The notes: generated by a model from the letters alone, not told the origin. A stretch of DNA of 5,303 bases from Verrucomicrobiota bacterium (GCA_023459755.1 JAEWSS010000209.1:1-5303); one strand, 5' to 3'. Counted from the first letter of the stretch, positions 1 to 5,303 are shown. Translations and numbers: made by a program.

Positions 1-261
1 CTTATCCAGTACGCCGCCGCCGGTCTGCCCGCAATTGCCTCCGACGTAGGTGAAAACCGCTATATTCTGCGTGACGGCGTCACCGGATTTCTCGCCGGCT
101 CACCAAACGAATGGGCCGAAGCGATGACAAAACTGCATGACAGTTTCCAGCGTTATGCGAAAATGTCCTCCGCCGCGCTCCGCGCCTCCGCCGAATACTC
201 GCTGGAGCACCAGTTCGCCCGGTTCAAACCATTCATTCTGACCGCAAAATGTGCTAATTAA
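1..261 (+). CDS. Glycosyltransferase, GT4-like, C-terminal part (5' end outside window)
   Basis: The first 86 codons stay open in frame 1 and end at TAA 259-261, so this is the 3' end of a gene that starts before the window. The visible protein begins with a stretch typical of the C-terminal Rossmann half of GT-B fold, GT4 (group 1) glycosyltransferases: AAAGLPAIASDVGENRYIL, then RDGVTGFL, then a loop reaching NEW. In this family that segment lies in the nucleotide-sugar binding half, with the Glu of VGEN near the donor sugar. The rest (residues 38-86) is an amphipathic helical tail with no motif I recognise. GT4 enzymes usually act on the cytoplasmic side of the membrane in building lipopolysaccharide, capsule or other glycans, but the sugar and acceptor cannot be told from this fragment. 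No terminator is seen after the stop; the ferredoxin promoter begins only about 20 bp downstream. Confidence 0.8.
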   Translation, partial: LIQYAAAGLPAIASDVGENRYILRDGVTGFLAGSPNEWAEAMTKLHDSFQRYAKMSSAALRASAEYSLEHQFARFKPFILTAKCAN

Positions 262-266
262 AAAAA

Positions 267-276
267 TTTGCGCAAA
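267..276. promoter_or_regulatory. Perfect 10-bp palindrome TTTGCGCAAA, candidate operator
   Basis: TTTGCGCAAA is a perfect palindrome flanked by A-runs. It sits 4 bp upstream of the proposed -35 box of the ferredoxin gene, where a regulator could bind. Only its symmetry and position support this; no regulator family is recognised and chance is possible in such A/T-rich DNA. Confidence 0.25.
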
Positions 277-280
277 AAGA

Positions 281-308
281 TTGTTTTTAACATCCGATGT
301 GCTATATT
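281..308 (+). promoter_or_regulatory. Sigma70-like promoter of the ferredoxin gene
   Basis: A -35 box TTGTTT (281-286) and a -10 box TATATT (303-308) are separated by 16 bp. The -10 is preceded by TG at 300-301, giving an extended -10 (TGC-TATATT). Transcription would start near 315, leaving a leader of about 50 nt before the ATG at 364. The elements match housekeeping consensus in four of six (-35) and five of six (-10) positions. Confidence 0.6.
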
Positions 309-363
309 AGAGCAAATTGGACTTTTAAAGTCAGCAATAATAACAAAAACAGGAGATTGTAAC

Positions 364-534
364 ATGGCTGCGAATATCAGTGATGCCTGCATCGGCTGCG
401 GCGCCTGCGTTGACGCCTGCCCGGTAAGCGCGATCAGTATGGAAGACGGCAAAGCCAAAGTCAACGCCGACGAGTGCATCGAGTGCGGCGCCTGCGTTGG
501 CGAATGCAGTCAGGACGCCATCAGCCTCGGCTAG
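364..534 (+). CDS. Small 2[4Fe-4S] bacterial-type ferredoxin
   Basis: A 56-residue cytoplasmic electron carrier with two CxxCxxCxxxC cluster-binding motifs: Cys 9, 12, 15 and 19 (followed by Pro20), and Cys 38, 41, 44 and 48. The two halves are related by pseudo-twofold symmetry, and the length matches clostridial-type ferredoxins (about 55 residues). Start choice: ATG 364 lies 7 nt after AGGAGA (351-356). The frame stays open further upstream, but earlier starts would lie within or before the promoter and lack a ribosome site. By family, such ferredoxins pass low-potential electrons between enzymes such as pyruvate:ferredoxin oxidoreductase and hydrogenases, and can feed Fe-S enzymes. The partner here is unknown. 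One oddity: the second motif ends in Cys-Ser (C48-S49) instead of the usual Cys-Pro, which might alter the environment of that cluster. It has its own promoter and terminator, so it is probably monocistronic. Confidence 0.95.
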   Translation: MAANISDACIGCGACVDACPVSAISMEDGKAKVNADECIECGACVGECSQDAISLG

Positions 535-545
535 GCGGCGGCTTG

Positions 546-607
546 AAACCCGAACGGCATCATGCCGGAAACTGCGACAGGTTCCGGCGGCCGGGTCGGG
601 TTTTTTT
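546..607 (+). terminator. Intrinsic terminator after the ferredoxin gene, branched stem
   Basis: Outer arms AAACCCGA (546-553) and TCGGGTTT (596-603) pair over 8 bp, and seven T residues follow the GC stem (601-607). The 42-nt interior folds too: CGGCAT (555-560) can pair with ATGCCG (562-567), or GCCGGAA (564-570) with TTCCGGC (582-588). These two inner options share bases 564-567 and cannot both form in full. It lies 11 bp past the ferredoxin stop. The T-tract makes the terminator role likely; the exact fold is inferred by eye. Confidence 0.75.
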
Positions 608-640
608 GTGCCTTTATTGTAAGAACACTGCCCCCTATGA

Positions 641-651
641 CCGTTTAACGG
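641..651. promoter_or_regulatory. Inverted repeat CCGTT-T-AACGG upstream of the protease gene
   Basis: Two perfect 5-bp arms surround a single T, 25 bp before the protease start codon. It could be a half-turn operator or a small hairpin in the leader. No clear -35/-10 pair was found in the 608-676 gap; TATGAC at 635-640 with TTTATT at 613-618 is only a weak candidate. The arms are short, so chance is a real alternative. Confidence 0.25.
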
Positions 652-676
652 CAATAAGAGATTTACCCGGAATCTT

Positions 677-2032
677 ATGAATTCAAGAGTTACAATTTTA
701 CTGCTGCTGGCCGCCGCCATGGGTGCGTCCGCGCAGAGTCCGGCCGACTATCCGCAACGCGAATGGCGGATAACGCCGGTGGTGCGCTGCGTCCAGAAGG
801 CAATGCCGTCAGTGGTATACCTGAGCTCCGAGCGGCTGCTCCCGGCCGCCGATTCAGCCGAACAGCCGCCGTTCGCACCGCAGCACGAACCGACGCTTTA
901 TCAGGCGGAATACGCGCTGGGATCGGGTTGCGTGGTCGATCCTGCCGGTCTCATTCTCACCAATGCACATGTGGTCAACCGCACTCCGCAGCCGATTGTA
1001 ACTTTGGGCAACGGTTCGCGTTACCGCGCCTCGGTGGTAGCCAACGACAGCTACAACGATCTGGCGCTGCTTAAAGTTTCGGTTCCGCCCGATGTTGAGC
1101 TTCGTCCGCTGGCGATGGCGGAACCCGGCGACCTGCTTCTGGGCGAAACCGTGGTGATCGTCGGCAATCCGTACGGACTCGGCGGAACCATTGTGGAAGG
1201 CGTGCTCAGCGCGGTCAACCGCCGGATATCCTACGAAAACATTCTGGTGTTCGACGACCTGCTCCAGACCGACGCGCCGATCCATCCCGGACATTCCGGG
1301 GCGCCCTTGATAAATCTGAACGGTGAAATGATCGGCATAACTCTCGCCAATCTTCAGGACGCGCCGGGAATAAGTTTCGCGATTCCGCAACAGCGAATAT
1401 CCGATATGCTCGGCCTATGGCTGATCCCAGAACGGTTCGGAGACGTTTCGCTCGGCCTGGTTCCGGCAATACGGCGCGCACCGGACGGCGAAATACAATT
1501 TTATCTTCAGGACGTTATTCCTAATTCGCCGGCCGAAAAAGCCGGACTTTACCGCGGCATGTTCATTTCACATTTCAACGGCAAACTGCTGGAACACGAC
1601 ATAATGACAATTTCCGGCACGCTCTGGAAACTCAAGTCGGGAGAGTCCGTAACCGTAACCGGCGACGGCAAAACCGTGACGGTAAAAGCCGAAGCCATGC
1701 CGGCGCGCGACTGGCGCGAACTGGCGGAATTGAAACTCGGACTGTCGCTGCGGTCGCTTACGCCGCAAATCGCCAAGGAGCTTGCTTATCCCGAATGGAA
1801 TGCAATGACCGTCACCACGCCGCCGCCGGGCAACCCGAACGTCAAGCGGGGCGATCTGCTGATTCAGCTTGGCGACGTCAACATCTATACCCCTGACGAT
1901 CTTTCACGGGCGCTGGCAAATATCCGGTACGGACAGGAAGTTACCGCGGTGCTGTTTGAACCGGTGCCGGAAACCACCCCGGTACAATTCAAGCGCAAAA
2001 CCGCGATTTTGTCGGTCAGCAAAAAGCAGTAA
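677..2032 (+). CDS. HtrA/Deg-like S1C serine protease with two PDZ domains, exported
   Basis: A 451-residue protein of HtrA/DegP/DegQ architecture, which in this family performs quality control of misfolded envelope proteins. A signal peptide is visible: hydrophobic core at residues 5-15 and an ASA-Q site suggesting cleavage after Ala19, so it should act in the periplasm. The trypsin-like domain covers about 32-250, with the catalytic triad His98 (TNAHVV), Asp128 (NDLALLKV) and Ser207 (GHSGAPL). PDZ1 spans about 256-345 (ligand loop SLGL 258-261) and PDZ2 about 350-448 (LGLSL 354-358, and RGDLLIQLGD 391-400). The length matches DegP/DegQ-type proteins. Oddity: the usual GNSGGPL around the nucleophile is GHSGAPL, but the triad is intact, so an active enzyme is likely. 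ATG 677 is chosen because the signal peptide starts there; the ribosome site is weak (only GGA at 669-671). Its 3' end overlaps the convergent phosphatase gene by 17 bp. The exact subtype (DegP, DegQ or DegS-like) cannot be assigned. Confidence 0.93.
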   Translation: MNSRVTILLLLAAAMGASAQSPADYPQREWRITPVVRCVQKAMPSVVYLSSERLLPAADSAEQPPFAPQHEPTLYQAEYALGSGCVVDPAGLILTNAHVVNRTPQPIVTLGNGSRYRASVVANDSYNDLALLKVSVPPDVELRPLAMAEPGDLLLGETVVIVGNPYGLGGTIVEGVLSAVNRRISYENILVFDDLLQTDAPIHPGHSGAPLINLNGEMIGITLANLQDAPGISFAIPQQRISDMLGLWLIPERFGDVSLGLVPAIRRAPDGEIQFYLQDVIPNSPAEKAGLYRGMFISHFNGKLLEHDIMTISGTLWKLKSGESVTVTGDGKTVTVKAEAMPARDWRELAELKLGLSLRSLTPQIAKELAYPEWNAMTVTTPPPGNPNVKRGDLLIQLGDVNIYTPDDLSRALANIRYGQEVTAVLFEPVPETTPVQFKRKTAILSVSKKQ

Positions 2033-2795
2033 TCACCGTAACATTGTCGCCGCCGCCATTTTTCAACGCGGCCGCGGTCAGCTGCGAAGTGACTTCGCGC
2101 GGCGAACGCCCGCGGGCAAGCAGTTTGGCAATCGTTATATCGTCCACCATGCCGGTCAATCCGTCGGAACAGAGCATCAGACGGGAAAAATGTTCACGCG
2201 GGAACGCCGACACCGTCGGATTGCAGCGCTCAGCCGGCCCGACCGCTTTGTTGATAATATTGGTGGCCGGAAGGTCGCATTCCGCGATTTGACCGGACGA
2301 CTTCCGGAGCATTGCCGCCCGCAGAGTGTGATCGTCGGTCAGCCGCTCCAGCCGGCCGGAGGGATCAAGTCCGTAACAACGGCTGTCTCCGGCATGGCCG
2401 ACCACCAACTGCCCGCAGGACACGATGGCGGCCACCACGGTGCATCCCATCGGGCGGCAGCGTTTTTCCGTCTTGTTAAGTGTATATACCGCAGAATTGG
2501 CCTGTTCGATCATCCATTTCATAAAATCGGGCATATCGGAAATGTCGCGGCGGCGTCCGGCGTGGTTTTTCTTCCACTCCTCAAGCATGATGCTGCAGCA
2601 CATGCGGCTGGCCACTTCGCCGTCGGAATGACCGCCGATTCCGTCAGCCACCACCAGCAGCGCGTTGCGCTCCCCCAGCCCGAACGAACAGGTGAAACTG
2701 TCCTCATTATTTTCGCGCACCAATCCGGTCAAACTTTCAGCCGCGGCGGAAAAACGCCGACGGCCGCAGAAGCAATTCAAAATGTATTCAAGCAT
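2016..2795 (-). CDS. PP2C-family Ser/Thr protein phosphatase (PrpC/Stp-like)
   Basis: A 259-residue cytoplasmic metal-dependent phosphatase; no membrane segment is seen. The PP2C motifs occur in order: GLVRENNED (24-32, with phosphate-binding Arg27), VVADGIGGH (48-56), MGCTVVAAI (116-124), GHAGDSRCY (133-141), LTDDHTL (152-158), LCSDGLTG (208-215) and GGDNVTVI (248-255). Predicted metal ligands are Asp51, Gly52, Asp211 and Asp250, with Asp137 for a third metal. All are present, so the enzyme should be active. The family removes phosphate from Ser/Thr residues placed by Hanks-type kinases; no kinase is seen in this window. The Asp common in the first motif (S/T-D-x-G) is Leu22 here, a mild deviation. 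ATG at 2795-2793 is preceded by GAGG (2803-2800) with a 4-nt spacer. The gene diverges from the EF-G-like GTPase and converges, with overlap, on the protease. A SpoIIE/RsbU role is less likely because the motif pattern is PrpC-like and there is no sensor domain. Confidence 0.93.
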   Translation of the reverse strand: MLEYILNCFCGRRRFSAAAESLTGLVRENNEDSFTCSFGLGERNALLVVADGIGGHSDGEVASRMCCSIMLEEWKKNHAGRRRDISDMPDFMKWMIEQANSAVYTLNKTEKRCRPMGCTVVAAIVSCGQLVVGHAGDSRCYGLDPSGRLERLTDDHTLRAAMLRKSSGQIAECDLPATNIINKAVGPAERCNPTVSAFPREHFSRLMLCSDGLTGMVDDITIAKLLARGRSPREVTSQLTAAALKNGGGDNVTVITAFC

Positions 2796-2958
2796 AAAGC
2801 CTCATATTTCAGTATTCGCTATCAAAAACTTAGCACGTTTTTTCTTTTTAGCAACAAAAAAAGCAGAGAAGTTCTTGATTTTATCAAAAATGCATGCTCT
2901 TGTATTGTCAGCCGATACAGGAACTTGATTTACGAAAAATAAGGAGATTCCAGTAGTC
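2796..2958. promoter_or_regulatory. AT-rich divergent intergenic region between the phosphatase and EF-G-like genes
   Basis: This 163-bp region must hold promoters for both genes, and it is far richer in A/T than the coding DNA. TATCAAAAA occurs twice (2820-2828 and 2882-2890) and CTTGATTT twice (2874-2881 and 2924-2931). TTGAT-TTT-ATCAA (2875-2887) is an inverted repeat. For the plus gene, TTATCA (2881-2886) with TATTGT (2903-2908), 16 bp apart, is one weak promoter option. No convincing minus-strand promoter could be fixed. Promoter calls here are tentative. Confidence 0.4.
2942..2947 (+). promoter_or_regulatory. Shine-Dalgarno site AGGAGA of the EF-G-like gene
   Basis: AGGAGA lies 11 nt before ATG 2959, a slightly long but workable spacing. 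It is the strongest ribosome site near the start of this gene, with the same core as the ferredoxin site, and it fixes the start at 2959. Confidence 0.7.
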
Positions 2959-4980
2959 ATGAAAGCAGAAGCAATCAGAAACTTCGTTGTAGCCGGCCAC
3001 AGCGGCGGCGGCAAAACCACATTGTGCGAACGCATGCTTTTCAAGGCAAAGGCCATCGAGCGAATGGGTTCAATAGAAGCCAAAAACACGGTGTCCGACT
3101 GCACTCCAGACGAACATGAAAAACTTTCCAGTATCTACGCCGGCGCGCTGAACTGCCAGTGGAAGGACTGCAATTACTTTTTCATCGACACCCCGGGTTA
3201 CGCCGAATACATCGGCGAACTGGTCGGCGGAATCAGCGTGGCGGACGCTTCTATTGTGGTGATCGACGCGGTCGACGGTCCGCAGTTCATCACCGCCCGT
3301 GCGTGGAAAATGTCGCGTGCGGCCGGCATTCCGCGCTGCGCGGTGGTCAATCGCATCGACAAGGATCGCGCCGACTTCGCCGCCACTTTGGAGATCATGC
3401 GCCGCAATCACGGCAAAACCGTGATCGTGCCGGTCACCTACCCGGTCGGCAAAGAATCCGAATTTTCCAGAGTCGTCAACGTTCTGTATGACACCGACAT
3501 TCCGGAGGAAATCGCCGCGCCGGTGGCCGAATGCCGCTCGCTGCTGATGGACGCGATCGCCGAGACCGACGAAGACCTGATGATGCGCTACCTTGACGGC
3601 GACACGCTCTCTCGCGAAGAAATCGCCAAGGGGCTGAAAAGCGCGGTTCAGAGCTGCCGGATTATTCCGGTGTTCGCCGCCAGCAGCACCAAAGACATCG
3701 GCGTAACCGAACTTATGGACGCAATCAATGAGATTTTTCCCGACCCGATGCTGCGCAAGGAAATCAAACTTGAATCCGGCGAAACCATGCCGCGTTCCGA
3801 GACCGGTCCCGGCTCGGCGCTGGTTTTCAAGGTGGTTAACGACCCGTTTCTCGGCCAGTTGGCATTCTTCAAAGTCTGCTCCGGCATACTCAAGAGCGAC
3901 TGCGAAATTTACAATGTAACCACCGGCAACAAGGATCGCATCGGTTCACTGCTGACGGTAAACGGAAAATCGCAGGTGAACACGCCTGAACTGCCGGTCG
4001 GCGCGATCGGCGCGGTGGCAAAACTCAAGGACGCCCACATCAACAACACGCTGAGCATGGACCCGACGGTAAAAGCGATCAAAAAAATTATTTTCCCCGA
4101 TCCGGTGATGTCCTACGCCGTGGCGGCGGCGAAAAGCGGTGAAGACGAAAAAGTCTCATCCGGTCTGGCAAAGATTGCCGAATGCGATCCCACCGTCCGG
4201 GTGTCGCGGCAGGACGAAACGCACGAATTTCTGCTCTCCGGCATGGGCGACGTGCATTTGTCCAACGTTGTCCACAAACTAAAAGATCTCTACAAGGCGG
4301 AGGCGGTGCTTACCCTGCCCAAGATTCCGTACCGCGAAACCATCACCGCCGCCGGCGACGGCCATTACCGCCACAAGAAACAGACCGGAGGTTCCGGGCA
4401 GTTCGCCGAAGTCATGCTGAAAATCGAGTACAATCCGGCCGGTTACGAATTTGTAAACGCCGTGGTCGGCGGCAGTATTCCGCGCAATTTTATTCCGGCG
4501 GTCGAAAAAGGGGTTGCCGAAACCATGGCCAAGGGGCCGCTGGTCTCCTGCGTGGTCGAACGGGTAAAGGTCACGCTGCTCGACGGTAAATATCATCCGG
4601 TCGATTCCAACGAAATGGCGTTCAAGATCGCCGCACGCATGGCGTTCCGCGATGCCATGAGCAAGGCGCGTCCGGTTCTGCTGGAACCGATCATGAACGT
4701 TCACATCTACGTTCCGGACTCCAGCATGGGCGACATCTCCGGCGACCTCAACCACAAACGCGGCCGCATCCTCGGAATGGATATGGACGAAGGCATGCAG
4801 GTCGTGCACGCCGAAGTTCCGCTGGCTGAACTGGGGCGTTACGCCACCGAACTGCGCAGCATGACGCAGGGACGCGGATCGTTCATCATGGAATTTTCAC
4901 GTTATGAACAGGTTCCGTCCAACGTCGCCTCCGAGATCATAGCCAAGCATCAGGCCGAAGTCGAAGAGGAACAGCAGTAA
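2959..4980 (+). CDS. EF-G-like translational GTPase (EF-G2-type paralog)
   Basis: A 673-residue protein with the full five-domain layout of elongation factor G, somewhat shorter than canonical EF-G (about 700). The G domain (about 6-262) has P-loop GHSGGGKT (13-20), DTPGY (77-81), NRID (131-134, replacing NKMD) and FAASS (239-243). Domain II spans about 285-375, III about 383-455, IV about 456-575 (KKQTGGSGQFAEV 473-485, GSIPRNFIPAVEKG 505-518, and His546 matching the tip His of canonical EF-G), and V about 576-660. Instead of AHIDAGKTT and DTPGH it has GHSGGGKTT and DTPGY, and the switch I RGITI motif reads KLSSI (55-59). GHSGxGKT with DTPGY marks the paralogous EF-G-like subfamily that includes Thermus EF-G-2, not the main translocase. 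Its role is therefore uncertain: an auxiliary, condition-specific or ribosome-related GTPase. It is cytoplasmic, appears monocistronic and ends in a strong terminator. The C-terminus (664-673) is a short acidic tail. Confidence 0.92.
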   Translation: MKAEAIRNFVVAGHSGGGKTTLCERMLFKAKAIERMGSIEAKNTVSDCTPDEHEKLSSIYAGALNCQWKDCNYFFIDTPGYAEYIGELVGGISVADASIVVIDAVDGPQFITARAWKMSRAAGIPRCAVVNRIDKDRADFAATLEIMRRNHGKTVIVPVTYPVGKESEFSRVVNVLYDTDIPEEIAAPVAECRSLLMDAIAETDEDLMMRYLDGDTLSREEIAKGLKSAVQSCRIIPVFAASSTKDIGVTELMDAINEIFPDPMLRKEIKLESGETMPRSETGPGSALVFKVVNDPFLGQLAFFKVCSGILKSDCEIYNVTTGNKDRIGSLLTVNGKSQVNTPELPVGAIGAVAKLKDAHINNTLSMDPTVKAIKKIIFPDPVMSYAVAAAKSGEDEKVSSGLAKIAECDPTVRVSRQDETHEFLLSGMGDVHLSNVVHKLKDLYKAEAVLTLPKIPYRETITAAGDGHYRHKKQTGGSGQFAEVMLKIEYNPAGYEFVNAVVGGSIPRNFIPAVEKGVAETMAKGPLVSCVVERVKVTLLDGKYHPVDSNEMAFKIAARMAFRDAMSKARPVLLEPIMNVHIYVPDSSMGDISGDLNHKRGRILGMDMDEGMQVVHAEVPLAELGRYATELRSMTQGRGSFIMEFSRYEQVPSNVASEIIAKHQAEVEEEQQ

Positions 4981-4993
4981 AGCGGCTGGAAAA

Positions 4994-5023
4994 ACCGCGA
5001 CGCCGTCAACCCGGCGGCGCGGT
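4994..5023 (+). other. GC-rich hairpin just after the EF-G-like stop codon
   Basis: ACCGCG (4994-4999) pairs with CGCGGT (5018-5023) and CGCCG (5001-5005) with CGGCG (5012-5016). One A/G mismatch separates the two blocks, and the loop is 6 nt. An outer GCGG (4982-4985)/CCGC (5028-5031) pairing could extend it. No T-run follows, so it is not a classical terminator by itself. It could protect the mRNA 3' end or assist the terminator downstream. Confidence 0.5.
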
Positions 5024-5042
5024 CAATCCGCAGCAAATATTA

Positions 5043-5088
5043 AACTCCGGCGGTAAGACAAGACCAACCGCCGGAGTTCTTTATTTTT
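5043..5088 (+). terminator. Strong intrinsic terminator, probably bidirectional
   Basis: The perfect 12-bp arms AACTCCGGCGGT (5043-5054) and ACCGCCGGAGTT (5067-5078) enclose a 12-nt loop and are followed by CTTTATTTTT on the plus strand. Read from the minus strand, the stem is followed by TAATATTTG, so it may also end ispG transcription, which comes from the other side and stops at 5133. The plus-strand role is well supported; the minus-strand role is plausible only. Confidence 0.88.
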
Positions 5089-5132
5089 CAATGGCAACAA
5101 AAGTTAAAATTTGATGGAAAAATTTTTACATT

Positions 5133-5303
5133 TCAAACCAGATGACGGTCAAGTTCGGCCTTGAACGCCGCCCACGCCTCGTTCTCCGGCAGAGTGGCAA
5201 CAATTTTGCCGCTTTTGAATATCACAAACTTTCCGTTGCCGCCGGCCATGCCGAGATCGGCGTCGTTGGCCTCTCCGGGGCCGTTCACCACGCACCCCAT
5301 GAC
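5133..5303 (-). CDS. ispG: IspG (GcpE), 4-hydroxy-3-methylbut-2-enyl diphosphate synthase, C-terminal part
   Basis: The last 56 codons of a minus-strand gene whose 5' part lies beyond the window; the stop TGA is at 5135-5133. The fragment opens with [20 protein letters not shown] and continues [13 protein letters not shown], the hallmark C-terminal [4Fe-4S] domain of IspG. Cys4 and Glu11 of the fragment have the spacing of the cluster ligands Cys305 and Glu312 in the E. coli enzyme; the other two Cys ligands would be upstream. IspG is cytoplasmic and reductively converts methylerythritol cyclodiphosphate to HMBPP in the MEP isoprenoid pathway, taking electrons from flavodoxin or ferredoxin. 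The tail ends in an amphipathic helix ([13 protein letters not shown]), as is common in the family. It converges on the EF-G-like gene, with a shared terminator between them. Whether an insert domain is present (as in plant or Chlamydia-type IspG) cannot be seen. Confidence 0.93.
   Translation of the reverse strand, partial: VMGCVVNGPGEANDADLGMAGGNGKFVIFKSGKIVATLPENEAWAAFKAELDRHLV

Noticed and set aside
268..363. An N-terminal extension of the ferredoxin (start near 268)
   Set aside because: The extension would overlap the promoter, has no ribosome site and adds residues unlike any ferredoxin N-terminus; ATG 364 has a good AGGAGA site.
854..1390. Minus-strand open frame of 178 codons inside the protease gene
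   Set aside because: The protease frame carries all family motifs across this stretch; the antisense frame shows none and is a by-product of codon bias.
2070..2079. GC palindrome near the convergent junction as a terminator
   Set aside because: It has no loop and no following T-run, and it lies within conserved phosphatase coding sequence.
2832..2863. T- and A-runs in the divergent region as a terminator or selfish repeat
   Set aside because: No GC-rich stem precedes the T-run; it is better explained as promoter-region AT-richness.
1869..2942. Long plus-strand open frame (about 357 codons) antisense to the phosphatase gene
   Set aside because: It overlaps two convincing genes, its translation has no recognisable domain and is rich in His, Arg and Gly as expected from antisense GC-rich codons, and no ribosome site is seen.
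4279..4809. Minus-strand open frame of 176 codons inside the EF-G-like gene
   Set aside because: It lies opposite conserved EF-G domains IV and V, and its His/Val/Asp-rich translation matches no family that I recognise.
1..5303. A defence island, mobile element, CRISPR array or toxin-antitoxin pair
   Set aside because: All sizeable genes have clear housekeeping or stress-related family assignments; no transposase, integrase, direct-repeat array, terminal inverted repeats or small paired ORFs were found.

Overview
The window looks like ordinary chromosomal DNA, moderately GC-rich in the genes and AT-rich between them, from a bacterium that is probably anaerobic and Gram-negative. The hints are a small clostridial-type 2[4Fe-4S] ferredoxin, an exported HtrA-type protease with a cleavable signal peptide, and the bacterial MEP-pathway enzyme IspG. 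The overall flavour would fit the PVC group (for example Lentisphaerota or Kiritimatiellota). That is an impression from protein style, not something the sequence proves. There are no mobile elements, CRISPR arrays, tRNA or rRNA genes, and no hallmark of a defence or biosynthetic system.

Layout, left to right. (1) The 3' end of a GT4-type glycosyltransferase gene (+, 1-261). (2) A short AT-rich gap with a recognisable promoter (-35 near 281, extended -10 near 303), then a 56-residue two-cluster ferredoxin (+, 364-534) followed by an elaborate intrinsic terminator (546-607). (3) A secreted HtrA/Deg-type serine protease with two PDZ domains (+, 677-2032). (4) A PP2C-type Ser/Thr phosphatase (-, 2016-2795), whose 3' end overlaps that of the protease by 17 bp, tail to tail. 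(5) A 163-bp AT-rich divergent intergenic region, then an EF-G-like translational GTPase of the paralogous 'EF-G2' type (+, 2959-4980). (6) A GC-rich hairpin and a strong 12-bp-stem terminator that probably serves two converging genes. (7) The 3' end of ispG on the minus strand (5133-5303).

Most genes appear to be single transcription units; no clear multi-gene operon is visible. The link most worth testing is the divergent pairing of the PP2C phosphatase with the EF-G-like GTPase, because in Bacillus the PP2C PrpC and its partner kinase PrkC have been connected to EF-G phosphorylation. The ferredoxin could supply electrons to Fe-S enzymes such as IspG, but nothing in the window shows this. 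I found no convincing evidence of a wholly new system. The unusual points are active-site variants, the gene overlap and several candidate regulatory palindromes.
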